DNA of 51,668 nucleotides from JBKPCD01 sp046727175 (lineage in GTDB: Bacteria; Acidobacteriota; Vicinamibacteria; Vicinamibacterales; 2-12-FULL-66-21): contig JBKPCD010000001.1 in the NCBI GenBank assembly GCA_046727175.1, forward strand, positions 1 to 51,668. Reading direction: 5' to 3'. A program made the position numbers and the translations under genes. Of this stretch, positions 16,893 through 24,826 are shown piece by piece. Numbering within the stretch: position 1 is the stretch's first letter; each line of letters opens with the position of its first letter. Under the pieces are notes generated by a model. That model was not told the DNA's origin. It searched no databases and saw nothing but the letters and a program-made list of their open reading frames with translations.

Positions 16893-18370
16893 CTACTCGT
16901 ATCGCAGGGTGACCGCAGGATCGACCCGCATGGCACGATGTGCGGGAACCGCGCTTGCGGCGACGGCGACGGCCGAAACGAACGCCACGAGACTCGCAAA
17001 CGTGATCGGATCGTAGAACGGCACGCCGTAAAGGAAGTCCATCGAGCCTGGAAAGATGAGAGTTTGGTGGAGCAGCGCGGAGAGCCCCGCGGCTGCTGCG
17101 AGGCCGACAAGGATTCCCACGACGACGGAGCGGAGACCCCGGAGAATCACATCCCTCCAGACCGCAGCGGAATCTGCTCCAAGCGCCAGCCGGACGCCGA
17201 TCTCCCGTGTTCGGTGCGTGACCAATGCGCAATCACTCCGTAGATGCCAATGCCGGCGAGCGTCAGCGCCACCATCGCCAGAGTCGCCGACAGCATCGCG
17301 CACGTCCCGGAGAGAGTCCGCTGGGACCCGGACCATTCCGTCCTCCAGGTTGACTAGACGCAGACCCGGAAGCAGATTCGGATCGGACGACGCTACTGTC
17401 GTTTCGATGGCCACGAGAGCGCGGCGTCGATCGCCCCGGACACGCACAAGGAGATCGAGAAAGGAGCCTTTTTCGAACGCGCGTGAGGCTCGTTCGTTCG
17501 CGCCGGCCGGCAGATAGACGTGGGCTGGATCGAGGCGGGTGAGGTTGGCGAAGCGAACGTCCTTCACGATGCGTAGCTCGCCAGCGTCCTGCCTTTCGTG
17601 TTGCCCGCGATGATGGGCGGCGTCCAGGTTCCACTGAAGGGACGGGTGCCGAGCGCCGCGAAGGCGAATTCGCGGTGCTCTCGCAGTTTTTCCAACAGAC
17701 GCTCTTTGCGTGCGATAGCTCCGGCGGGATTGTTTCCGATGCTGCCAAAGTCTGCCTCGATCGTGAAAACACCACGCGTTTCGAACTCCGGCTCGGCCAC
17801 CTGCGATAGGGTCAAGCCCCGAGCCAGAAGCCCCGCTGTGGCCAGCAACAGCACGGATACTGCGACTTGGGTGCCGACGAGTAGGTTCCGCAGTCTCGAT
17901 TCGCGCAGGTACCCAAACGCTGCGCCTTGGCTCTTGAGCGCCGTCGCGAGATCTCTTCTCGTGAGCTGCAAGGCGGGCGACAGTCCAAAGAGGACACCTG
18001 AGCCGATGGCGATCGTCAGGACGTAGGTCAGCACGCGGTAATCGGGCGCGAGGTTCACGACGCAAAAGTCGCCGCCGATGACCATTGCGTTCTGCTCGAG
18101 GGTGAGGGCGAGGAGTTTCGTCGTCCACCCGGACAGCGCGAGTCCCGCGCATCCGCCGACGAGGGCGAGCAGCATGCTCTCGACGAGCAGCTGGCGAAGC
18201 ACGCGCGCACGCCCGGCTCCCAACGCCAGCCGCGTGCTGATCTCGCGCTCGCGCGCCGCGCCGCGCGCCAGCATCATGTTGCCGACGTTGGCGCACGCGA
18301 CCAGGAGCACCAGGCCGACGATCAGCATCGCGGCGGCCATCAATGCCCGGAACCGAATGTCGTCAGTGTT
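16893..18370 (-). pseudogene. decayed ADOP permease
   Basis: Recognisable permease segments lie in several frames. One frame (18364 down to 17564) reads LVLLVACANVGNMMLARGAAREREISTRLALGA and continues to IIAGNTKGRTLASYAS, then stops. Similarity resumes in another frame at LRIVKDVRFANLTRLDPAHVYLP, with an estimated 80-100 residues missing between them. Near 17290 it shifts again to AMLSATLAMVALTLAGIGIYGVIA, then back to LVTHRTREIGVRLALGADS, and ends PAHRAMRVDPAVTLRYE. The N-terminal half (first TM and first periplasmic domain) is absent, cut off by the dioxygenase gene at 18430. At least three frame breaks, one internal deletion and a 5' truncation make it non-functional. Confidence 0.85.
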
Positions 18371-18429
18371 CGGAAAACAGGAAAGATCGATCGAGCCTAG
18401 TCGCTGACGATCCGGTAAGATTGCCGACC

Positions 18430-19092
18430 ATGTGCGACCTTCGACACGATCATGTACACCAGGCATTCGGATATCTCGTCGATGTTCCGGAGATTCGGGC
18501 GCTCGTGAACGAGACGGCGCACGTCGTCGCGACCATTGCGGCGGCGCCTGCGCGCGTCGAGGCGCTCAAGCCGGCGTTCGCGACGTTGCTGGCCGCTGAC
18601 GGCTGGCTGCCGGCCGCGTATGCGTCGCCGGATTTCACGAGCGGAATGGGCAGCGGCATCGGCCAGTACGCGCTGTATCGCGCCGAGGACGGAACGCTGA
18701 CCTTGTTCTCACTCGTCGTCCCTGCCGGCGCGGAAACGCCGATTCACGATCATCTTGCGTGGGGACTGGTCGGGGTCTACCGAGGGAGACAGCACGAAAC
18801 GGTATACCGCCGCCTGGACGACGGCCGGGACGAGACGCACGCGGTGCTCGAGGTAGCTCGCTCGCACGTGCTGGACGCCGGTGAGTTCTACACGCTGCTC
18901 CCGCCGCTCGACGACATTCATTACGTGAAGACGATCTCGGACGAGGCGTCGGTGTCGATTCATTTGCTGGCCAACGACACGGCGTGTGTGTGGCGGCACC
19001 GGTTCGAGGTGACGACGGGCGAGGTGAGGCCCTTCAGGTCCGGCTACAGCAACGCGCCCTGCCCGCCGGAGACGACGGCGGCGGAGCGCTGA
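18430..19092 (+). CDS. cysteine-dioxygenase-like cupin enzyme
   Basis: A 220-residue member of the cysteine/3-mercaptopropionate dioxygenase-type cupins. It would oxidise a thiol to a sulfinate with a mononuclear iron in the cytoplasm. The cupin core shows TPIHDHLAWGLVGVYRG: the His pair of HDH and the following region supply iron ligands, and DDIHYVKT supplies the third histidine. FSLVVPAGAETPIHDH and SIHLLAND fit the double-stranded beta-helix. The exact thiol cannot be told. The start at 18430 is chosen because the longer frame translates pseudogene sequence; no strong ribosome-binding site is visible. A family A repeat arm begins about 10 nt after the stop codon. Confidence 0.78.
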   Translation: MCDLRHDHVHQAFGYLVDVPEIRALVNETAHVVATIAAAPARVEALKPAFATLLAADGWLPAAYASPDFTSGMGSGIGQYALYRAEDGTLTLFSLVVPAGAETPIHDHLAWGLVGVYRGRQHETVYRRLDDGRDETHAVLEVARSHVLDAGEFYTLLPPLDDIHYVKTISDEASVSIHLLANDTACVWRHRFEVTTGEVRPFRSGYSNAPCPPETTAAER

Positions 19093-19138
19093 CGCCGCCG
19101 GCGAGGTTCCCGGTCCCAGTTCGTGATTCCAGATTCTC
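19087..19138. repeat. family A word-repeat, single arm after stop codon
   Basis: GAGGTTCCCGGTCCCAGTTC begins at 19103, soon after the dioxygenase TGA (19090-19092). The 28 nt from 19087 match 24132-24159 (around the stop of the YncE-like gene) with only three differences, including the stop codon itself. No complementary arm follows. The likely GTG start of the next small ORF lies inside this arm. Confidence 0.6.
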
Positions 19139-19386
19139 CAACGGCAGCCTTTAGAGCGTTGGCCACGAACACTCCGCAACTCAATGAACGTCTGTGGCGC
19201 GTGCGCCGTCGCGGCGAATGGATCGATGCGACGCTCGGCCAAGTCCGCGACAGATGGCGAGTGACCTTCGCGCGGAAAGGCCGTCAGCTCGCGGATTGCG
19301 AGTTCGACACGCGGACGCAAGCGCTCGACGCGGCACGCGCGCGATTGCGCGAGCTGGAACGCGCCGGGTGGACGGAGCATTGGTAG
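19123..19386 (+). CDS. small basic hypothetical protein
   Basis: A possible protein of up to 87 residues, rich in Arg and aromatic residues: LWRVRRRGEWIDATLGQVRDRWRVTF then a predicted helix DTRTQALDAARARLRELERAGW. The alternation of strand-like and helix-like parts looks like a small folded domain, not a random frame. I do not recognise the family. The GTG start at 19123 lies in a repeat arm, so the TTG at 19159 may be the real start. It is on its own between a dioxygenase gene and the end of the kinase gene. 19387-19500 holds nothing identifiable. Confidence 0.5.
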   Translation: MIPDSPTAAFRALATNTPQLNERLWRVRRRGEWIDATLGQVRDRWRVTFARKGRQLADCEFDTRTQALDAARARLRELERAGWTEHW

Positions 19387-19500
19387 CAGGTGCACAGTTC
19401 TGACGACGGAAGAAACCGCGGCACCTGATTGTTCGACGTCGGGCTGACCGGAATCTTCCAAACGAGGAAGCGAATCGGGGAGGGCCGTCTGATCGTTCGG

Positions 19501-22395
19501 TTACTTCCTGAGCGCCGTCTCCCAATTCAACACGACCGTGATCGGTGCGGAGTTCTCGTCCTCGGCGCTGATGTTGACGAGAAATCGCTGGCCGTCTCGG
19601 GTCACCACGTACTGATTCCTTCGGTCCACGAATGAGGCCGTGATGCCGGTGTTGAACAGCGCTCGTGGTGGGCTCGTTTCGAAGGTGAGTGCGCTCTGGC
19701 GCATATCAGCAGCCATCAGGTTCCCATCAGGTGCAAGATAGAAGAGCTCCTTTCCATCGCGTCTCCATCGTGCTTGCGCGCCGCCATGCGTCGACACGCG
19801 CCACTTGCCGTCGCCACCGGGGAATCGGCGAACGTAGACCTCCGCGGTGCCCGACTCGTCGGACGTGTAGGCAACCCATCGCACGTCCGGGGAAAACTGC
19901 CCCTGGCGCTCATTTGCCGGTGTTTCCAAGAACGGCTCGGCCTTCGCCGCTCGCGAAGCTGGTATGACCCAGAGATCCCATTGACCGTGTCGAAGGCTGT
20001 GATAGAGAAGAAGCCGCCCGTCGCTGGACCAGTCGGTTGGAAGCAGGCCAAATTTCTCGGTGGAACTAAGGACGAGTTCGTCATTTCCAGCACCGTCCGC
20101 GCGAATCGTGTACATATCAACACCGCCGAGCCGGTTCGACGCGAACACAAGGTGGTTGCCATCGGGCGACCACACCGGCAGGTGCGCCCCGGCCTCGTCT
20201 GAGAGGAGCCGTGACGTTGTACCGCGCGAAGGTTCGAGAATCCAGATGGTGTGCCGTCCCGTCGTGACGTCCGTCTTTTCCACGGCAATGCGTGTCTCGT
20301 CGGGAGAAAGCCAGGGATGCTGATAATCGGCAGGAGTGGGAAAAGCACCAATCCGCGTGCCGCTTCGATCGAACCAGACCAGGTGACTGTCGGGACTGGC
20401 GTTTCGATATGCGAGCGCGCCGGCGCCGACCGCGAACGCGCCGCCGGACCGCAAAGGACTGTCCATGGCAATCTGGTCGGCGACGGTGATCGGCTCACCG
20501 ATGACCTGCCCGCGATCGATGTCGAACGTCTGAGCGAGCAGCGAGGAGTTGTTGAGCAACAGCAGGTGCGGACCGTCCAGGTCGAATCGCGACTCGGCGG
20601 CGCGCACGCGGTGCGTCTCATTCGAGTCGAGCGATGCCTGATAGATGCTCGTCCGTTCCCGGTCCTTGCCGTGAGCCAGGTACAGGAAGCGCCGGCCGTC
20701 AGGCAGGAAAATCGGCCACGCATGGACGCGTTCCTTTCGTGATGCGTCGAGCGTGGTGGCCGGCGTGGCTTCGCCACCTGTATCTGCGACTCGCCAAATC
20801 GGGCCCTTCAAAGTGCTGAACAGGATGTTGCCGTTGCGGTTCCACGTCCCGCCACCGGCCCACCCGTCAGACTCGCATATGACCTGGAGCGAGCCGCCGG
20901 CTTCGGCGATCCGTTTCACGCGTCCATGCGCAAAGAAGGCGATGGAACGACTGTCCGGAGACCAGAATGGAAACGCCGACCCTTCCGTTCCATCGAGCAA
21001 CCGTACCGTCACCGAATCGAATCGTCGCACCCAGAGATGTCTCGTGCCATCCGCGGAGAGCGCGACGAATACCAAACGACTCCTGTCCGGTGAGACGGCC
21101 ATCTCGGCAGTGCCGCGCGGAAACCTGGTCCCCTCCGGCGGATAAACGAGGAAGCTGACGTTGGGGGCGGACCCGACGATGGGACGCCTGGGCAGATTGA
21201 TCGCGACCAGCGCGAGCACGGCGATCGCAAACGCCGCAACCCAGCCCCAGATCCCTCGCGCGGTGCGACGGAGCTCACTACGGGAGGCGGATTCAGGCGC
21301 CGCATCGTTGTCGCGCAGCCATGTCAACTCGCGCAGCAGATCGCGGGCAGTCTGCCACCGCTGGTCGGGATCCTTGGCGAGACATGCCGTCACGAGCCGC
21401 TCGAGTGCTGGTGGCGCGAGCGGCTGCCGGATCGTGAGCCGCGGCGGTTCGTGCTCGAGGATTGCGGCAATGAGTTCCGCTTGCGAGTCCGCCGCAAAAG
21501 CGCGGACGCCGGTGATCATTTCGTAGAGCACCGCGCCGAACGCGAACAAGTCCGAGCGGGCGTCCGCTTCTTCACCTCGCAGCTGCTCCGGCGACATATA
21601 CGCCAATGTGCCGACGAAAGATCCTTCCGCTGTGAGTGGTTCGTTCGTCGAATCGGACGCGGTGTGTCCGCCGAGAGACGATCGGGACCTCAAACGTGCG
21701 AGGCCAAAATCGAGCAGCTTCACGCCCGACTTTCTCAGCACGACGTTCGCGGGCTTCAGATCGCGATGCACGATGCCCAAGGCATGCGCCGCGGCGAGTG
21801 CATCGAGGATTTGAGCGGCGATATTCAGGCACTGCGCGGTGCGCAATGGCCCACGGCGCAGGCGCGCGGCCAGCGTTTCTCCCTCGAGAAGCTCCATCAC
21901 GAGGAACTGCAGCTCGCGGCCGTCGATCGGGGCCACACCGACGTCGTACAGCGTGCAGACGTGGGGATGCGCCAGCATCGAGATGAGGCGTGCCTCCCGC
22001 TCGAATCTCTCGCGGCTCCGCACATCGCTCGCCAGGTCGGGGGCGAGTACCTTGAGAGCAACCGGCCGATCGAGACGCGTGTCTCGCGCGCGATACACCT
22101 CACCCATGCCGCCCGCGCCGAGCGAGTCCACAATCTCGAAAGGACCGAGCCGGCAGCCCGACGAGAGTCTCGTCCCCGGACCGTGTCGGTCACCCGCACT
22201 TCGACAGTCGACCGGTGATTCGCTCAGAAACCCCTCAGCGTGTGGATGGGCCGCGAGCAGCGAATTGACCTCCCGGCAGATCGCCTCGTCTGCGCCGCTC
22301 GCTTCGCGCACGAATCTGTCTCGCGTCTCGGGCGGCTGCTCGAGGGCGGCATGGAACAGCGATCTCACGCGTTCCCACTGCTCCGGAGTGAGCAT
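19501..22395 (-). CDS. membrane Ser/Thr protein kinase with C-terminal PD40 beta-propeller
   Basis: A 964-residue one-component kinase. Residues 1-60 are a small helical module (LTPEQWERVRSLFHAALE) typical of acidobacterial kinases. The kinase domain covers about 84-350: Gly-loop GAGGMG (93-98), Lys115, HRDLKPAN (210-217), DFG (229-231) and GTLAYMSPEQLRGEEADARSDLFAFG. One TM helix (381-400) places the C-terminal ~560 residues outside the membrane; these carry repeated WSPDGNHLVFASN and FSPDVRWVAYTSD elements, i.e. a TolB/PD40-like propeller that probably senses a ligand. The start at 22395 overlaps the sigma factor stop codon (TGATG), indicating translational coupling. The residues needed for activity are intact. 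Confidence 0.93.
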   Translation of the reverse strand: MLTPEQWERVRSLFHAALEQPPETRDRFVREASGADEAICREVNSLLAAHPHAEGFLSESPVDCRSAGDRHGPGTRLSSGCRLGPFEIVDSLGAGGMGEVYRARDTRLDRPVALKVLAPDLASDVRSRERFEREARLISMLAHPHVCTLYDVGVAPIDGRELQFLVMELLEGETLAARLRRGPLRTAQCLNIAAQILDALAAAHALGIVHRDLKPANVVLRKSGVKLLDFGLARLRSRSSLGGHTASDSTNEPLTAEGSFVGTLAYMSPEQLRGEEADARSDLFAFGAVLYEMITGVRAFAADSQAELIAAILEHEPPRLTIRQPLAPPALERLVTACLAKDPDQRWQTARDLLRELTWLRDNDAAPESASRSELRRTARGIWGWVAAFAIAVLALVAINLPRRPIVGSAPNVSFLVYPPEGTRFPRGTAEMAVSPDRSRLVFVALSADGTRHLWVRRFDSVTVRLLDGTEGSAFPFWSPDSRSIAFFAHGRVKRIAEAGGSLQVICESDGWAGGGTWNRNGNILFSTLKGPIWRVADTGGEATPATTLDASRKERVHAWPIFLPDGRRFLYLAHGKDRERTSIYQASLDSNETHRVRAAESRFDLDGPHLLLLNNSSLLAQTFDIDRGQVIGEPITVADQIAMDSPLRSGGAFAVGAGALAYRNASPDSHLVWFDRSGTRIGAFPTPADYQHPWLSPDETRIAVEKTDVTTGRHTIWILEPSRGTTSRLLSDEAGAHLPVWSPDGNHLVFASNRLGGVDMYTIRADGAGNDELVLSSTEKFGLLPTDWSSDGRLLLYHSLRHGQWDLWVIPASRAAKAEPFLETPANERQGQFSPDVRWVAYTSDESGTAEVYVRRFPGGDGKWRVSTHGGAQARWRRDGKELFYLAPDGNLMAADMRQSALTFETSPPRALFNTGITASFVDRRNQYVVTRDGQRFLVNISAEDENSAPITVVLNWETALRK

Positions 22396-22958
22396 CACGA
22401 ACGTCCTCGCAATTCGCGATAGAGCCACGTCCGGGCGAGCATCCAGTCGCGTTTGACGGTCACTGGTGCAATGCCCAGGACCTCCGCCGTCTCCTCCACG
22501 GTCAGCCCACCAAAGAACCGGAGCTCCACGAGTCGACTTTGTCGATGGTTCAGCGAGGCGAGCTTGTCGAGCGCGCCATCGAGGGCGAGGAGATCGATTT
22601 CCGGCGGAGTCGCCTGATGCTCGGCCTCGTCGAGCGGCACCTGGAGGCCTGCGCCGCGCTTGATGGCTGCATGCGCGCGCGCATGATCCACCAGGATGCG
22701 CCGCATGACGTGCGCCGCAATGGCGAAGAAGTGCGCGCGATTCTGCCAGCGAACCCGACGCTGATCCACGAGCCTCAGGTACGCCTCGTGGACCAGCGCG
22801 GTGGGCGGGAGCGAGTGATCCCGGCGCTCCCGTCGAAGGTAGCCGCGCGCCAGCCGCCGCAGCTCGGCGTAGACCGCCTCCATCAGGCCAGCGCCCGCAC
22901 CTCGATTGCCCTCACTCCAGGCGACGAGCAAACCGGTCACGTCGGAGTCCGCCATCAT
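22395..22958 (-). CDS. ECF-type RNA polymerase sigma factor (TIGR02999-like)
   Basis: A 187-residue alternative sigma factor. Region 2 includes RRLARGYLRRERRDHSLPPTALVHEAYLRLVDQ and AHFFAIAAHVMRRILVDHARA; region 4 is the HTH ELRFFGGLTVEETAEVLGIAPVTVKRDWMLARTWL. This subgroup is common in Acidobacteria and Planctomycetes and is typically followed by a Ser/Thr kinase instead of an anti-sigma factor; here the two overlap by one base. The kinase probably controls the sigma factor by phosphorylation (inference from gene order). Confidence 0.93.
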   Translation of the reverse strand: MMADSDVTGLLVAWSEGNRGAGAGLMEAVYAELRRLARGYLRRERRDHSLPPTALVHEAYLRLVDQRRVRWQNRAHFFAIAAHVMRRILVDHARAHAAIKRGAGLQVPLDEAEHQATPPEIDLLALDGALDKLASLNHRQSRLVELRFFGGLTVEETAEVLGIAPVTVKRDWMLARTWLYRELRGRS

Positions 22959-23099
22959 TGGTTGCCAGCTGGATGCTCATTTATATCGCACCGGATGGCG
23001 GATGAGCCCGTTTGCCCCCCGATTCCGCGTTTCCAAAGCAGGTCTCGCGCGGACGGCACCGGTTCCCCCGCGCGTGCCCTGAAGAATCCAGGAGGAGCC

Positions 23100-24137
23100 A
23101 TGATTACGTATGGGGGCAGCCGACGAGCATTCTCACTGGTTTTTGTTGGCGTTACCGCGATTGGCACGCTGGCGGTCGCGGACACGCCTGACCACCGCTC
23201 GGTGAACGGAACGATCTGGGCAGCGAATCGCGGCGCTCACACGATCCGGGGATTCGACGCAGCCACCGGCGCCATCGTGAACACCATCGCCATGGCCGCA
23301 AACTCGCAGCCAGGCGATCTGGCCTACGCAAAGGGCAAGCTCTATGTGGCGGAGGAGTTCGGGACGCCTCCTGCCATTGCCATCGCCGACGTCGAAACCG
23401 GCCTCGTCCTCACTCGAATTTTCCTGCCGGCCGGCGTCCGGCCGCACCACGTGCATGCCAGTAGCGGCGGCAACCTCATCGCGGTCGGACTCTATGGGAC
23501 CGATATGGTCGCCGTCGTGGACACGCACGACGACGCGCTGCTCGGCCCATGGGATACCAACACGGCCACGACGAACGGACGCGTGCATGCGGGCGTGTTC
23601 TCGCAGGACGAGCACACGCTGTACCTCACGAGCGATGCCACGAACGAGGTCTTCGCGATCGACCCGCGCACCGGGGAGGTATTCTGGCGCCTGACGGTTC
23701 CGGGCGCGCACGAGCTCGCGCTCACGCACAACGAGAAGATCGCGTACGTCAGCCGCCGAACGGCGAACAAGGTCGCGGTAATCGATCTCGAGAATCGGAC
23801 ATATCAGGACGCGCTGACGCTCGGTGCGCCTGACACGATGCGGCTATCGGCAAACGAGAAGCTCTTGACGGTCGGCTTGCGGACGATGCCCGCACAGCTG
23901 GCCGTCGTCGATACGGACACGTTCGAGTACGACCTCGTAGATCTCACGCCCGGCGAGACCACGACGATCGCTGGCCATCAGTGGACCTCGTCGAGCGGCA
24001 GGTACACCTTCGCCGCGTTCGAGGGCGGCTCGAATCCCGGCATCGCGGTCATCGATCATCGCGTGGGCAACCAGGTGGTTCAGCGACTCAGTTATCCCGG
24101 ACGACCGCACGGCGTCGACCACGCTCCGAGCCGCTGA
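23100..24137 (+). CDS. exported YncE-like YVTN beta-propeller protein
   Basis: A 345-residue secreted protein. Residues 1-27 are a signal peptide ending TLAVADT. The rest is a seven-bladed propeller of YVTN type, with recurring strands such as GTIWAANRGAHTIRGFDAATGAIV, KLYVAEEFG, LYLTSDATNEVFAIDPRTGEV and AYVSRRTANKVAVIDLENRTY. GGAGGAG lies 2 nt before the ATG. Such proteins bind ligands or partners in the periplasm or on the surface; catalysis is not expected. It is divergent from the sigma/kinase operon. Immediately after its stop codon a large family A hairpin begins. Confidence 0.85.
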   Translation: MITYGGSRRAFSLVFVGVTAIGTLAVADTPDHRSVNGTIWAANRGAHTIRGFDAATGAIVNTIAMAANSQPGDLAYAKGKLYVAEEFGTPPAIAIADVETGLVLTRIFLPAGVRPHHVHASSGGNLIAVGLYGTDMVAVVDTHDDALLGPWDTNTATTNGRVHAGVFSQDEHTLYLTSDATNEVFAIDPRTGEVFWRLTVPGAHELALTHNEKIAYVSRRTANKVAVIDLENRTYQDALTLGAPDTMRLSANEKLLTVGLRTMPAQLAVVDTDTFEYDLVDLTPGETTTIAGHQWTSSSGRYTFAAFEGGSNPGIAVIDHRVGNQVVQRLSYPGRPHGVDHAPSR

Positions 24138-24140
24138 CGC

Positions 24141-24258
24141 GGCCGGTGAGGTTCTCGGTTCTCGGTTCACAGTTCCAGGTTCTTGAGTTCTGATTGACGC
24201 CGAGAACGAACCTGACCCTGAACTGTGAATCGGGAACCGTGAACCGAGAACCTCGCCG
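24141..24258. repeat. family A word-repeat hairpin, two full arms
   Basis: The left arm (24148-24190) is built of GGTTCTC/GGTTCAC words and the right arm (24201-24253) of GAACC/GAGAACC words. The ends GAGGTTCTCGGTT (24148-24160) and AACCGAGAACCTC (24241-24253) are exact complements, with CAGTTC-type pairing further in. It begins about 10 nt after the YncE stop codon. The remaining part of the 24138-24437 gap carries the promoter candidate below. Confidence 0.8.
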
Positions 24259-24291
24259 CAGGACGCGCTTTTCAGCATCCTGCCGTCCCTA

Positions 24292-24345
24292 TTGACATTC
24301 GATAGGAACCAGCGCATGCTGGCTCTCGTATCGGATGTCGATAGG
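24292..24345 (+). promoter_or_regulatory. promoter and direct-repeat region for padR-ADOP
   Basis: A perfect -35 hexamer TTGACA is at 24292-24297; the best -10 at 17 nt spacing is a poor CATGCT (24315-24320). Two copies of TCGATAGG (24299-24306 and 24338-24345) flank this region and could be PadR contact sites. Both points are pattern-based only. Confidence 0.35.
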
Positions 24346-24437
24346 GAGCTAGCGGTCCGATCGGGAAATGGCTCATGCATCGAGGGCGGATGCAGCGCCG
24401 GCCGAATGCCGAGCTATTTCGCGATCGGACCACTAAC

Positions 24438-24767
24438 ATGCCGAAGTCCCGGATCACTCTCCTGCAGGGCACGCTCGACCTGCTGATTCTGAAGGCGCTC
24501 AGCACGGGCGAGCAGCACGGCCTTGGTGTGTCCCGCCGCATCGAGCAGATCACGGGCGGCACGTTCGTCGTTCAACCCGGGTCGCTCTTTCCGGCGCTGC
24601 ATCGCCTCGAGGAAGCGGGCTGGCTCTCCTCGACGTGGCAGCCGTCCGAGAACAATCGCCGTGCGAAGTACTACACGCTGACCCGGACCGGCCGCCGGCA
24701 GCTCGGCGAGGAAACGGCGCAGTGGAACCGCATAGCCGTCGCGATCGCGCGCGCGCTCGAAGCATAG
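24438..24767 (+). CDS. PadR family transcriptional regulator
   Basis: A 109-residue PadR protein: LLQGTLDLLILKALSTGEQHGLGVSRRI for the HTH, PGSLFPALHRLEEAGWLSSTW, and a wing KYYTLTRTGRRQLGEE. It starts 59 nt before an intact ADOP permease gene and almost certainly regulates it. I chose ATG 24438 (MPKSRITLLQG), the family-typical start; the longer frame from 24375 has no domain. Compare the orphaned PadR at 10484. Confidence 0.9.
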   Translation: MPKSRITLLQGTLDLLILKALSTGEQHGLGVSRRIEQITGGTFVVQPGSLFPALHRLEEAGWLSSTWQPSENNRRAKYYTLTRTGRRQLGEETAQWNRIAVAIARALEA

Positions 24768-24826
24768 CGGGGCCTTCGTGGATTCGGGAGCTCCGAACGT
24801 GAGGCGTCGAGGTCGTTGACCGAGCC

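Noticed and set aside
18343..18429. N-terminal extension of the thiol dioxygenase
   Set aside because: These codons lie in the decayed permease sequence on the other strand and add nothing typical of the cupin family; ATG 18430 fits better.
24141..24258. Classical Rho-independent terminator
   Set aside because: The stem is long and imperfect and no T-run follows; the same holds for the other word-repeat hairpins.
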